A stretch of DNA of 64,000 nucleotides from Ruminococcus sp. CAG:488. Lineage in GTDB: Bacteria > Bacillota > Clostridia > Oscillospirales > Acutalibacteraceae. Every line of letters begins with the position of its first letter. The first letter of the stretch is position 1. Location: the NCBI GenBank assembly GCA_000434055.1, contig HF999641.1, forward strand, positions 73,820 to 137,819, written 5' to 3'. This document shows, piece after piece, positions 1-9,261 of this stretch. The notes beneath the pieces are model-generated. The model was given only the letters and a program-made list of their open reading frames with translations, was not told the origin of the DNA and searched no databases. Both the position numbers and the translations under genes were made by a program.

Positions 1-1370
1 CAGGCAAAGGAAGCGAAATCACCTATACGGAAATCGGCAACAGAACGCCAAATCATGCTCATTGCATCCTTAAAGCCCTTTGCGATATCGAAATAATATC
101 CGATGAGCACAACCATGAAGGTTCTGAGCATACAGAAAACCGAATAGAAAAAGCTTTCACGTTTAATATGAAGCTTTTCGGTGAGCTTATCCGTCAGCGG
201 CTTCATAAGGCTCGAGATCATAATCACAAGTCCGTTCCAAAATCCGAAGGCAATATACTTTGCTTCTGCCCCGTGCCAGATGCCGATAACTATAAAAGTT
301 ATGAGCGAAGCAAGTGCGGTCGGGAAAACCTTGCCGAAATATTTCATGCCGTGCTTTTTCATGCTCTTTGACATTTTAAGGAACGGCTTTGAAATAGAGA
401 TCGGATAGAAAAGATAATTCCTAAGCCAATCGCCGAGGCTGACATGCCACCTATGCCAATACTCGGTGAGAGTTTTCGAGAAATACGGGCGTTTGAAATT
501 CTCCGCCATCTTTATGCCCATTATCTCGGCAATGCCGCGGCAGATATCAATTCCGCCCGAGAAATCGGCATAGAGCTGAGCGGCGTACAATATGACCGTA
601 AAAAGAATGAATGTACCGGAAAATGCTTCACTGTCGGCAGTCACGAGTTTGATGACCTTAACTGCTCTGTCGGCTATCAGAAGCTTTTTAAAAATACCCC
701 AAAGAATCAGAAGTCCGCCGCTTTTGAAGCGGTCATAGCTGAACCTTTTCGGCTCATAGAGCTGATGAGCAAGGTCGGAATAAATTCCGATAGGACCTTG
801 AACAATTTGCGGAAAAAATGAAACAAAAAGAGCAAGCTTTCCGAAATTTTTTTCGGCATTGACCTTACCTCTGTAAACGTCAATCACATAGCCCATGCTC
901 TGAAATGTATAGAACGAAATTCCGAGCGGAACGATAAAATTAAAACTCGGTTCTGTGTAGCTTATCCCGAGCATTTCAAGCAGGGAGTGAACCGAATCGG
1001 CGCAAAAGCCGAAATATTTTAAGAAAGCAAGTATGCCGAAGTTAAAAACCAAAACAGCGGCAAGAATCAATCGCTTTTTTCTCTGTGTTTTTGCTTTGAA
1101 TTCCTTCTTGCTTTCTTTTGTAAAGCTCTCTTTATTTTGAAGCAAAAAAAGTTTGCTTTTTTCAGCGGCATATTCAAGAATCCTTGCGCCGAAATAAGTA
1201 GTAACTGTTGTTACAAGCATATAAAGAACATACTTGTTACAGTTGAGAATATAATAAGTATAGCTTGCGGCAAGCAGGACTGTCCATTGATATTTTTTTA
1301 CAGGAAAAAGATAATATATCAAAATTGCCGCCGCAGCGAACACAAAAAATTTTATAGAAATAATTCCCAT
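1..1370 (-). CDS. MBOAT family O-acyltransferase (AlgI/DltB-like), 3' end outside window
   Basis: A reading frame without stop runs from an ATG at 1370 off the left edge, giving at least 456 codons. It is a polytopic membrane protein with the MBOAT hallmarks: the central LGISFYTFQSMGYVIDVYRG segment, the FFPQIVQGPI segment, and a GIWHGAE segment carrying the conserved catalytic histidine. Family members move acyl groups from a donor to extracytoplasmic polymers. It is the last visible gene of a minus-strand unit with adenylating enzyme, carrier protein and SGNH protein, and starts just after the PLP enzyme ends, with GAGG upstream. It is the second MBOAT of this unit and is clearly diverged from the one at 5420-7054. 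The acyl group and acceptor are not visible. Confidence 0.9.
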   Translation of the reverse strand, partial: MGIISIKFFVFAAAAILIYYLFPVKKYQWTVLLAASYTYYILNCNKYVLYMLVTTVTTYFGARILEYAAEKSKLFLLQNKESFTKESKKEFKAKTQRKKRLILAAVLVFNFGILAFLKYFGFCADSVHSLLEMLGISYTEPSFNFIVPLGISFYTFQSMGYVIDVYRGKVNAEKNFGKLALFVSFFPQIVQGPIGIYSDLAHQLYEPKRFSYDRFKSGGLLILWGIFKKLLIADRAVKVIKLVTADSEAFSGTFILFTVILYAAQLYADFSGGIDICRGIAEIMGIKMAENFKRPYFSKTLTEYWHRWHVSLGDWLRNYLFYPISISKPFLKMSKSMKKHGMKYFGKVFPTALASLITFIVIGIWHGAEAKYIAFGFWNGLVIMISSLMKPLTDKLTEKLHIKRESFFYSVFCMLRTFMVVLIGYYFDIAKGFKDAMSMIWRSVADFRIGDFASFA

Positions 1371-1388
1371 TTTATTTCCTCGTTTTTG

Positions 1389-2549
1389 TTAAAAATTCAG
1401 TTTGTCCGTATCGTAAAAATCACGGACGAGTTTTAAGCCGTCTTTTTCCGAACACAGCATAACCCTCGGCATTGTGCGCGAAAGGAACAGAACCGTTCCC
1501 TCGGTTACCGTGTATGCGCCGCACCTGCCGAACGCCAGAACATCGCCGATTTTAAGCTCGGGCAGTTCCGCTTTGCGAACGAGCAGATCGGCGGTAGTAC
1601 AAAGACTTCCGCACAGGGTATAGCTGTGATCATATACCTTATCACTGCCGAGAAGCGTGATCGGCGGCACCTGCATAGCCATGGTCTGTCCGTAATATTT
1701 CAGATGATTTATTCCGCCGTCGCAGATGACGTAATTCGTGCCGAGATTGTTTTTGATATCGGCAACGGACGTAAGATAGGTTCCGCATGATGACGCAAGA
1801 AATCTGCCCATTTCAACTGTGAGCGAATATTTTTTTGCAAAGCTTTTCAAAAGCTCGGCTGTCTCTTTCAGTGTCTCGTTATCCTTTTCCTCGTAGGGCG
1901 GAACGAAATAATCTGCCGCTGCTCCGGGACCGTATTCAACGTGCTTCGGCACATAGCCGCATTCAGCTTCAAGGCGTTCGATAAACTCTTCAAACTTGCG
2001 AATATCCTTTTCGATAACTCCTGCGTTTTTCTTCTGCGTGCCGGAGTAATAATGAAGTCCGATAAAATCAATCGCTTCATAATTTTCTTTGTTTGAGATT
2101 ATTTCGATAATTTCATCGGGGTCGATACCGAACTGATTTCCGCTTGTCAGGCGAAGAATAACGTCTGCCCTTTTGCCCCTCTCAAGGCAGACACGGTTGA
2201 TCAATTCAACATGCAGCCGACTCTCGGCGGTCATAATCCCGGCGCCGTAATCGACGGCACGGGCGATATCTTCCGTTCCCTTATTGACGCCCGAATAAAT
2301 AATCGTCTCGGGCTTAACGTTCAGCTTTTGGCAAATCGTCAACTCACCCGGACTGCAAACCTCAACCCTGCTCACGGACTCGGGAAGCGCATGAAGCAGG
2401 AAGGGATTCGCTTTTATCGAGAAGCAAAGCGGAATATCTCCGAGTGCCGATTTTATCGAATCGGCTTGGCGTGCAAACTCGTCCGTATCAAAGACAAAAC
2501 TCGGCGTGCCGAATTTTTCCGCCGCTTTCAAAAGTATTTCGTTCCTCAT
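1389..2549 (-). CDS. Fold-III PLP-dependent decarboxylase-like protein (LysA/ornithine decarboxylase family)
   Basis: 386 aa. The N-terminal barrel carries SIKANPF, whose lysine is the expected PLP ligand, and YSGVNK; a Gly-rich phosphate-binding stretch follows (YGPGAAADYF), and the C-terminal domain has CGSLCTTADLL and FGRCGAYTVTEG, which match the Cys-containing active-site region of diaminopimelate/ornithine decarboxylases. Known relatives decarboxylate basic amino acids. The gene overlaps no neighbour but sits 1 nt after the carrier protein stop, so it is translated with it. This pairing with an adenylating enzyme and carrier suggests that it makes or alters the amino acid or amine that the system attaches. 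A diaminopimelate role in lysine synthesis is possible but does not fit the context. Substrate unknown. Confidence 0.82.
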   Translation of the reverse strand: MRNEILLKAAEKFGTPSFVFDTDEFARQADSIKSALGDIPLCFSIKANPFLLHALPESVSRVEVCSPGELTICQKLNVKPETIIYSGVNKGTEDIARAVDYGAGIMTAESRLHVELINRVCLERGKRADVILRLTSGNQFGIDPDEIIEIISNKENYEAIDFIGLHYYSGTQKKNAGVIEKDIRKFEEFIERLEAECGYVPKHVEYGPGAAADYFVPPYEEKDNETLKETAELLKSFAKKYSLTVEMGRFLASSCGTYLTSVADIKNNLGTNYVICDGGINHLKYYGQTMAMQVPPITLLGSDKVYDHSYTLCGSLCTTADLLVRKAELPELKIGDVLAFGRCGAYTVTEGTVLFLSRTMPRVMLCSEKDGLKLVRDFYDTDKLNF

Positions 2550-2550
2550 A

Positions 2551-2781
2551 TTATTCGTCCCGGAGCTTTTCGATAAGCTCCATCATTCCCTCTATCGAAT
2601 TGAAGTTGTCGGGAACAAGATCCTCGACGTGAAGCTCAATATCAAAAGCATCGCTTAGCTCTCCGACGAGCGCAACAATATCAAACGACTCCAGAATTCC
2701 GTCCGTGATGAGCTGCTTTTCGTTTTCGAAATCAACGTCGGGTCTGAGTTCCTCAAGTATTTCCATAAGTTCTTCTTTCAT
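2551..2781 (-). CDS. Acyl/aminoacyl carrier protein (DltC-like)
   Basis: 76 aa, the usual length of a carrier protein. The TDGILESFDIVALV segment contains the DSx-type attachment motif in the form ESFD, where the serine would carry 4'-phosphopantetheine, followed by the acidic helix expected of carriers (GELSDAFDIELHVEDL). GGAGGAAG precedes the ATG. It lies between the DltA-like adenylating enzyme and the PLP enzyme, so it is the likely acceptor of the adenylated amino acid. The Asp before the modified Ser is replaced by Glu, which is tolerated in DltC-type proteins but should be noted. Confidence 0.85.
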   Translation of the reverse strand: MKEELMEILEELRPDVDFENEKQLITDGILESFDIVALVGELSDAFDIELHVEDLVPDNFNSIEGMMELIEKLRDE

Positions 2782-2842
2782 TGTTTCTTCCTCCGATTTT
2801 TTTGTTAGATTTAGGCTATGTCATTCAATTAAGGCACAAGCG

Positions 2843-4354
2843 TTAATTGTTCGACATTGCCTTTAATGTATTTATATCAATTTTGCCATTTGGCAATCTT
2901 GGTATTTCCTCAAGATTTTTAATTTTTCTCGGCACCATAAAGCCGGGAAGATATTTTCTGAGCTCAACGGCAATCTCTTTCACCGTTGCCATGCCGGTGT
3001 AGAAAAGCCAAATGGTTTCCTTCTCTTTATTATAAACAACGGAACATTCATTAACGCCGTCCACCCTGCCTGCGGCAAGCTCGACCTCGTCCAGCTCGAC
3101 GCGGTGTCCGAGATGCTTTATCTGCCTGTCCATCCTGCCGTGGAATTCAATCACTCCGTCCTCACTCATAACGCCGATATCGCCCGTTTTGTAGATAAGC
3201 TCGTTATACGCTTTGTTAAGCGGATTCTGAATAAACGATGCCGCTGTTCTTTCGGGGTCGTTGTAATAGCCGAGTGCAAGAATCGGACCGCTGACGCAAA
3301 TTTCACCCTCCGCGCCCTGCTTCGTAGCCGTGCCGTCCTCATTGAGAAGAAATACTCGGTAGTTTTTATACGGCAAGCCTATCGGAAGAACCGTATCATC
3401 CTCCGCCTTTTCCGTAACAATATGATAGGTGCACGAAGCGGTTGCCTCCGTCGGGCCGTACTGATTCACAAAGAGTGTATCGGGCAGATTTTTCTGCCAC
3501 TGCTTCAGGCATTTCCCCGGCATGACCGAGCCCGAGAAGCAAACCTTTTTGAGATACTCAGGTCTGCCGTGTTCAAAGGCACCGAGCGAAACGGGAACGG
3601 TCAGCGCCGAAACGCTCCAACCGACCGACGTGATTTTTTTCTCGTTCATAAAGTCAAAAAGCTTAGCCGGCGAGGAAAAACACATCTTTGGAATTATCAC
3701 CGTTGACGAGCCGCACAAAAGCGGAATATAAATATCTCTGATTGCGGCGATATAATCAAGCGGCGACTGATTGCCGAGAATGTCTTTATCATCAATTCTC
3801 ATAACCGACGTATATGCTTCGATATAGCACATCAGCGAATGATGCGACGTCATCACACCCTTGGGATTTCCTGTTGAACCTGAGGTAAAAATAATATAAA
3901 GCGGATCGTTTTCATTTGAAAAACGGCGAATTTTTTTGAGCTTTTCATCATCCGCTTTGTGCCTGATTGCGTCCTCAAGCAAAACAATTTTTCCATCATC
4001 AAAGCCGAGCTCTTTTACAAAATCGCAGTTCTCGCCGTCCGTCAGAATAATCGACGGAGAGAGCGTTTCCATTATTTTTTCTATTCTCGCTCTCGGCAGC
4101 TTGCTGTCTATCGGAGCATAGCTGCATCCGCTGTAAACAACGCCGAGAAAAGCGGCAACGGTCATAACGCTTCTGCCCGAGAAAACGGCTATAGGATTTC
4201 CGTCCGCCCCTCTTTCAATGAGTGCCGAGCCGATGCTTTGCGCCAGGCTTTTCACCTGCAAAAAGCTCAGCGAGCTTTCCTCATCGGAATAAGCAATTTT
4301 ATCATTATATTTTTCGGCTGATTTTTCCAGCCATTCGAGTACATTTATTACCAT
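2843..4354 (-). CDS. DltA-like amino acid adenylating enzyme
   Basis: 503 aa from the ATG at 4354, which has AAGGGGCAGG upstream; a longer frame from 4390 has no ribosome site. All adenylation-domain cores are visible: IIFTSGSTGNPKG (A3), NQYGPTEATASC (A5), YKTGD (A7), GRMDRQIKHLGHRVELDEVE (A8) and LPNGKI with the catalytic lysine (A10). Size and motif spacing match DltA (about 500 aa) rather than long-chain acyl-CoA ligases. It should activate an amino acid with ATP and load it onto the carrier protein encoded 60 nt downstream. D-alanine is the classical substrate, but the adjacent decarboxylase-like gene makes another amino acid possible. Confidence 0.87.
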   Translation of the reverse strand: MVINVLEWLEKSAEKYNDKIAYSDEESSLSFLQVKSLAQSIGSALIERGADGNPIAVFSGRSVMTVAAFLGVVYSGCSYAPIDSKLPRARIEKIMETLSPSIILTDGENCDFVKELGFDDGKIVLLEDAIRHKADDEKLKKIRRFSNENDPLYIIFTSGSTGNPKGVMTSHHSLMCYIEAYTSVMRIDDKDILGNQSPLDYIAAIRDIYIPLLCGSSTVIIPKMCFSSPAKLFDFMNEKKITSVGWSVSALTVPVSLGAFEHGRPEYLKKVCFSGSVMPGKCLKQWQKNLPDTLFVNQYGPTEATASCTYHIVTEKAEDDTVLPIGLPYKNYRVFLLNEDGTATKQGAEGEICVSGPILALGYYNDPERTAASFIQNPLNKAYNELIYKTGDIGVMSEDGVIEFHGRMDRQIKHLGHRVELDEVELAAGRVDGVNECSVVYNKEKETIWLFYTGMATVKEIAVELRKYLPGFMVPRKIKNLEEIPRLPNGKIDINTLKAMSNN

Positions 4355-4414
4355 ATTCCTGCCCCTTAATTTTCCTTTCTCTTTTAACACGTTTGAAATT
4401 CGAAAATTATTGCA

Positions 4415-5371
4415 TTAAACCTTTTCAACCGACGACAAAAATTCATCTGCCGTGCTGTTCCAATCTTTGTATTCATTCAGCTTTCTTTTATCGCTGAAAA
4501 TCCTTTTTTCTTCAAGATATTTGCCGAAATATTCCGTTGCTTTAACCGCACCGAAATAGTTGAGATGATCGCCCTTGTCTCTCGTGTCGGTATTCCAGTT
4601 TATCGGAATTTCCTCTCTGAGAGTGTTCATATCGACGTAATCAATTCCGAGAACTTTTGCCGTTTCCGCGACAGCGTTGTGCTTGGCATAATTCCAGTTT
4701 TTCGTGCTCGGAACGCTGACGAGCACAAGCTCGGCATTATTCTTTTTACAATAGTCACGGAGCTTGGTAATATATTTTACATTGTCCTTTGAAATTGTTT
4801 CTTTACTATCGTCGGGCTTCATATATTCATACGCATCCGCAGGACTGACCGACATATTAAAAAGATAGCCCTTGCTTCGTCTGTCATAGGTTTTAGCCTC
4901 GTTAAATCTCCAGCTTTTCGGCTGCATAAGCTTCCATCGGTCGTGATATTTAAACACTGAAAACAAGCCCTCGGCCTTATTGAGAAACGCCTTTGTGCTT
5001 GTAACCTCACGAAAAATCGCATTTGTTTCAAGCACAACAACCTTAGGGTCTTGTTTTTTCATGCTCTTAATAAGAAGCTCATACGAAAAGCTGAGCACCT
5101 GATCCGATGTGCCGCAGACATATGAGGTTATCCCATGCTCCTTCCAGATTTTCAGCGGTATAAACGTGCTGTAGCACTCGCTGTCCCCGAGAAAAACCAC
5201 GTCAATCGTATTCTTTTTTTCGGAAAGAATTCCGTTTGTCAGCGGGTCTTCAAGCGCATTGACCTTTGCCGATTTGCCGGGCTTCATAATGAAAGAAAAG
5301 CCCATCAGCAATGAGGCAAGAATTGCAATAAAAAGAACCGCACTTATTGTATTTTTCAAAATCTTATTCAT
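4415..5371 (-). CDS. SGNH-fold exported protein, DltD/AlgX-like
   Basis: 318 aa with one N-terminal membrane anchor (about residues 8-28), then a periplasm-side SGNH domain. FLGDSECYS gives the block I GDS serine and KGDHLNYFGA gives the block V Asp-x-His pair near the C terminus, so the catalytic triad is present. DltD and AlgX/AlgJ proteins act outside the membrane with an MBOAT partner, as esterase/transferase or quality-control factors of polymer acylation. It lies 48 nt after the MBOAT gene and 60 nt before the adenylating enzyme, in the order expected of a Dlt-like system. Confidence 0.8.
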   Translation of the reverse strand: MNKILKNTISAVLFIAILASLLMGFSFIMKPGKSAKVNALEDPLTNGILSEKKNTIDVVFLGDSECYSTFIPLKIWKEHGITSYVCGTSDQVLSFSYELLIKSMKKQDPKVVVLETNAIFREVTSTKAFLNKAEGLFSVFKYHDRWKLMQPKSWRFNEAKTYDRRSKGYLFNMSVSPADAYEYMKPDDSKETISKDNVKYITKLRDYCKKNNAELVLVSVPSTKNWNYAKHNAVAETAKVLGIDYVDMNTLREEIPINWNTDTRDKGDHLNYFGAVKATEYFGKYLEEKRIFSDKRKLNEYKDWNSTADEFLSSVEKV

Positions 5372-5419
5372 AATTATCCTTTAATGCAATGACGCACGGT
5401 TGAGGTGTGTGTTTTTTTC

Positions 5420-7054
5420 TTAGAAATTAGCGTAAATCGGATCAACGGGCATATAGCCGATTCCGTAGGCGCCGAAAATCACGATATACATGCACAGCGC
5501 AAGCAAAACCGCCCATCGCAGTACGATATTTTTCTTTTTAAGCTCTGCCCGAACGCACATTCCCTTTTCATTGAGAACGCTGACAGTGAAAACGATCGCG
5601 ACCGTTACGCCGACAATCAGCAAGTCCGCATAATCAACACCGAGCCTTTTAAAAAGCTCATGTCCCGACTCGCCGAATCTGAAATCCGTAACCATTTTGC
5701 CGAACATCTTCATGCCTGCCCTCAGTCCGTTCGCTCGGAAGAAAAGCTCGCCGATAACAACTAAAATATCGCTTCTGATAATCTGCATTGCCATATACGG
5801 CTTCGACTTGGTGTTGACATGAAGCTTGCCGTTGACCGTGCTGATCGCCGGCGCAAGAACTCTGCCCGTCAGTATCAGCGCAAAATGATACATTCCGAAA
5901 AAAATATAGCTCCATGCGGCGCCGTGCCAAAGTCCGTTTGCAAACCAAACGCAGAAAAGCGCAACACTTCCCGCAAGCAACGGACCGAAATGATTGCCGA
6001 GACTTTTCCTTGCCGACTTTGTTAGCTTTTGCATCGGCTTTGACATCGTGATCGGATAAAAGACATAATCCTTAAGCCATTCGCCGAGCGTAATATGCCA
6101 GCGTTTCCAGAATTCGGAAATCGTTTTTGAAAAGAACGGACGCTTAAAATTCTCCGGCATTTCAATACCGAAAATCTGTGCCGTGCCAATAACTGCGTCC
6201 ATTGAACCCGAAAAGTCCATATAGAGCTGAATTGTATAGCAAACAGCCGCAAAAGCGATAACGCCGCCGTGATACTCACTGTAATTATTAAAAACATTCT
6301 CCACCGGCAGGTTAAGGCGGTCGGCAACGACCATCTTTTTCATCATACCGAAAATGATACGCTGAAGTCCGAGCGTCAATGAATCAAATTTGACTCTTTC
6401 CGCTTTCCAAAGCTGCTGCGCTGTCTGAGAATAGCGGCAAATCGGTCCTTCTACAATCTGAGGAAAAAACGAAAGCCAAAGAAAAACGCGAAAGAAATTT
6501 CTGTCTGCCTGATTTTTTCCTCTGTAGACATCGACGAGATACGAAACCGCCTGCAAAGTAAAGAATGATATTCCTATCGGCATAATAAACCTCGGTATAC
6601 TCATTCTCACTCCGACATTCATCAAGGCAAGAAGCGAATTGATATTGCCTGCTGCAAAGGCCGAATACTTCAGCACAAGCAGAGCGCCGATATGGATAAC
6701 CGTCGCGAGGGCGAGAACAAGACGTAAACGCCCGGTAAATTGTTTCTTTATCTTTTTCTTTTCTTCACGGTCAAGCCCATGAAGCGCTTCCTTCTTTTTT
6801 AAGTTGATTCTATCCAGCCAAAGTCCAAAGCCGTAAATTGAAGCGGCGGAAATGATAAGATAGACAATCAATTTTCCGCTGATGAGCCAAAAGAAGGCAC
6901 AGCTTTCAAAAATAAGAACGTATCTGCGTATTTTCTGCGGCGAGAGCCAATAAAGAGCAATCGCAATCGGGAGAAAGACGAACATATATTCAATGCTGAA
7001 AAAAGACGTCATTCCCGAGGCTCCGCCGGGCATAAGAAACGATGAAAGTGACAT
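5420..7054 (-). CDS. MBOAT family O-acyltransferase, DltB/AlgI-like
   Basis: 544 aa polytopic membrane protein. Key segments are MPIGISFFTLQAVSYLVDVY, FFPQIVEGPICRY, KRPFFSKTISEFWKRWHITLG and GLWHGAAWSY with the conserved histidine. GAGGTGA lies about 7 nt before the ATG at 7054. It is the first envelope gene after the histidine kinase, 88 nt away, with no convincing terminator between them. Together with the SGNH protein, adenylating enzyme and carrier it forms a complete DltABCD-like set, so it probably transfers the activated group across or at the membrane onto an envelope polymer. Confidence 0.92.
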   Translation of the reverse strand: MSLSSFLMPGGASGMTSFFSIEYMFVFLPIAIALYWLSPQKIRRYVLIFESCAFFWLISGKLIVYLIISAASIYGFGLWLDRINLKKKEALHGLDREEKKKIKKQFTGRLRLVLALATVIHIGALLVLKYSAFAAGNINSLLALMNVGVRMSIPRFIMPIGISFFTLQAVSYLVDVYRGKNQADRNFFRVFLWLSFFPQIVEGPICRYSQTAQQLWKAERVKFDSLTLGLQRIIFGMMKKMVVADRLNLPVENVFNNYSEYHGGVIAFAAVCYTIQLYMDFSGSMDAVIGTAQIFGIEMPENFKRPFFSKTISEFWKRWHITLGEWLKDYVFYPITMSKPMQKLTKSARKSLGNHFGPLLAGSVALFCVWFANGLWHGAAWSYIFFGMYHFALILTGRVLAPAISTVNGKLHVNTKSKPYMAMQIIRSDILVVIGELFFRANGLRAGMKMFGKMVTDFRFGESGHELFKRLGVDYADLLIVGVTVAIVFTVSVLNEKGMCVRAELKKKNIVLRWAVLLALCMYIVIFGAYGIGYMPVDPIYANF

Positions 7055-7142
7055 ATTGGCTCACCTCATTTCCGATCATCGCCGAGAAAAAATATTCTGT
7101 TTTTTGAAGCGATGCGATTTGTCATTTTGCTGTCCTTTTAAA

Positions 7143-8366
7143 TTATGATTTTGAAAGCGGTAATCTTATTTCAAATGCCGCGCCAACCTCATTGTAAGCC
7201 GTTATTGTGCCATTATGCAGGTTGACAATCTCACGTGAGAGTGCAAGGCCGATACCCGTGCTGCCCTTTGTTCCCGTATAGAAACGGTCAAAGATATGCG
7301 GCAGGTCATCCTCGGCAATTCCGTTGCCGTCGTCGCTGATTTTTACCATAGCGGATTTCTGCTCGGCAGTGCATAAAACTACGATTGCACTGTTGCAATG
7401 CCGAATTCCGTTCGTCAGAACATTTATGAATACCCGTGAAAGCTGATTTTCGTCGCAGTGAACCCATACGGGACTTTCGGGGAACATCGGAGTTATTGTG
7501 ATTTTCTTCTTATTCTGAATCGGCTCTACAGAACGGATACAATCATATAGTATTTCTCTGAGGTCTGATGTCGTCATATTAAGTGGGAGCTGATTTGCGT
7601 CTATCTTTGAGATTGAAAGCATCTCGTCGATCATATGAGCCATTTTGTCGCTCTCACGCATGATAATCTCCGCCGAGGACGGAATATCGACAACGCCTGC
7701 TTCAATTCCCTCGGCATAGCCCTGAATAGCCATAAGCGGCGTTTTTAACTCGTGCGAAGAATTCTGGAAGAATTCATGATTGGCTTCGTGATAATCCTCG
7801 ATCCTGCTGCCGAGCTTATAGCCGATAACGCTCATAACCGCGATCACGGCGACAAATATCGCAACAAAAACCCAGTTGAGCGATCGAACATAATTCACAA
7901 GCGGCTGAATGTTTATATACATTACCGTTGATTGATAAGAGCCGTCCATCGTAAATGTATCGTGATACTTTACAAGCACATAATAGCCCTTATCGGTTAT
8001 CAGCTTCCTGATATCGCCCTCTTTAAGCGAGCTGAGACTGTAATGCGATCTTATCTCGTTCTCGGAATTCTGCGCGGAGGAATTTGATTCTGAACCCTTT
8101 ATCGGAGTTCCGCTGAATTCATAGCCTTCGTCAAAGAAATTTATAAAATTGATGTTGCCGCTGAGAAAAGAGCCTTCATATTCATCGTCGGCATAGTCAT
8201 TGTTTTCAAACTTATCTATATATTCCATCTCGTATTCCAGCGCATTTATCGCTTCCTTTTCAAAATGAGAGGGAACAATGAGGTTGACTATCCCTACAAA
8301 GCCCGAAAAAATAACGATAACCGAAATCCAAATTATACAAAGTATTTTCAGTTTAACATGTTTCAT
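7143..8366 (-). CDS. Membrane sensor histidine kinase
   Basis: 407 aa. Transmembrane helices at about residues 8-30 and 165-185 enclose an acidic extracellular sensor region of roughly 130 residues. The cytoplasmic part has the H box SSHELKTPL with the phospho-accepting histidine near 205, an N box (RVFINVLTNGIRH), a G1 box (SDDGNGI) and a G2 box (GSTGIGLAL). It overlaps the response regulator by 4 nt, so the two are co-translated. The position upstream of a Dlt-like locus resembles antimicrobial-peptide sensing systems, but the signal is not visible in the sequence. Confidence 0.93.
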   Translation of the reverse strand: MKHVKLKILCIIWISVIVIFSGFVGIVNLIVPSHFEKEAINALEYEMEYIDKFENNDYADDEYEGSFLSGNINFINFFDEGYEFSGTPIKGSESNSSAQNSENEIRSHYSLSSLKEGDIRKLITDKGYYVLVKYHDTFTMDGSYQSTVMYINIQPLVNYVRSLNWVFVAIFVAVIAVMSVIGYKLGSRIEDYHEANHEFFQNSSHELKTPLMAIQGYAEGIEAGVVDIPSSAEIIMRESDKMAHMIDEMLSISKIDANQLPLNMTTSDLREILYDCIRSVEPIQNKKKITITPMFPESPVWVHCDENQLSRVFINVLTNGIRHCNSAIVVLCTAEQKSAMVKISDDGNGIAEDDLPHIFDRFYTGTKGSTGIGLALSREIVNLHNGTITAYNEVGAAFEIRLPLSKS

Positions 8367-9076
8367 TTCTTATCACCGTTAACCTCAATGCGATATCCGA
8401 AGCCCCACATTGTTCTGACGCTGACATTGCTCTCACAGGCCGAAAGCTGTTTTCTTATGCGTCTGAGCGTCTCATCGGTAACTCTTGTTTCGACCTTGGT
8501 ATCATATCCCCATATTGCATTGAGAAGCTCATCCCTCGAATATGCCTTTTCGGGATTTTTCATCATATATGAAAGCATTTTCAGCTCGGTTCGTGTAAGC
8601 TTGACGGGTCTGCTGCCGCAAAGAATTTCATTTCTGCTGCTTGAAAAGGTCAAATCACCTATACTTATGTCCTCATCGGACATTTTTGAGCTGCGATCGC
8701 CCTTTTCGTTCATATCCATACGGCGAAGCAGTGAACGCACGCGCATGAGAAGCGATGTCGGTCTGAACGGCTTGGTGAGATAATCATCACTGCCTATGGT
8801 TATTCCCTGAACATAATCATATTCTGAATCCTTGGCGGTGAGAATAATAATGGGAACACTCGATTCCTCACGCAACTTTCTGCACAGAGTCAATCCGTCC
8901 GTGCCCGGCATCATAATGTCAAGAATTACCAGGTCGGCAGGTTTTTCATCAAAGACCGCCTTGAGTTCATCGCCCGTTTCAAATGCGGAAACCTCATATC
9001 CGTCGCTTTCCAGAAAGCTTTTGATAAGGTCTCGGATATTCTTCTCATCGTCGGCAATATAAATTGAATGGCTCAT
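8363..9076 (-). CDS. OmpR/PhoB-family response regulator
   Basis: 237 aa from the ATG at 9076, chosen because GGGGGAGG directly precedes it; the frame extends to 9094 without a ribosome site. The receiver domain shows IADDEKN (acidic pocket), VILDIMMPGTDG with the phospho-acceptor Asp near 50, IIILTAKD and YLTKPF. A winged-helix DNA-binding domain occupies the C-terminal 100 residues, ending in VRTMWGFGYRIE. It is the promoter-proximal gene of the minus-strand unit and the likely regulator of the whole envelope-acylation locus, perhaps including its own promoter. Confidence 0.94.
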   Translation of the reverse strand: MSHSIYIADDEKNIRDLIKSFLESDGYEVSAFETGDELKAVFDEKPADLVILDIMMPGTDGLTLCRKLREESSVPIIILTAKDSEYDYVQGITIGSDDYLTKPFRPTSLLMRVRSLLRRMDMNEKGDRSSKMSDEDISIGDLTFSSSRNEILCGSRPVKLTRTELKMLSYMMKNPEKAYSRDELLNAIWGYDTKVETRVTDETLRRIRKQLSACESNVSVRTMWGFGYRIEVNGDKK

Positions 9077-9150
9077 ATGCCTCCCCCTTTTCATTTTACA
9101 GTTTAATTATATATCTTTTCTTTTTGGCTTTCACCGAAAAACAACGTCAA

Positions 9151-9172
9151 ATATGTCACAAAAGTGTCATAT
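9151..9172. promoter_or_regulatory. Inverted repeat over the start site of the two-component operon
   Basis: ATATGTCAC-AAAA-GTGTCATAT is palindromic except for one T/T pair. It begins 4 nt beyond the -10 box of the minus-strand promoter and so covers the expected transcription start, the right place for an operator. Confidence 0.45.
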
Positions 9173-9175
9173 ACG

Positions 9176-9204
9176 ATTATATCACACGGAACGGTTTCTC
9201 ACAA
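9176..9204 (-). promoter_or_regulatory. SigA-type promoter of the two-component/Dlt-like operon
   Basis: On the minus strand, TTGTGA (9204-9199) and TATAAT (9181-9176) are 17 nt apart. Transcription would start near 9169 and read into the response regulator gene about 95 nt downstream. Confidence 0.7.
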
Positions 9205-9261
9205 CATATTTTAAATTTGGCAGGTGAGGAAATTATTTCATCGTTTTTTTCTTTATCCCTT

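Noticed and set aside
3104..3706. 200-aa plus-strand frame within the DltA-like gene
   Set aside because: Antisense shadow; the minus strand carries all adenylation motifs.
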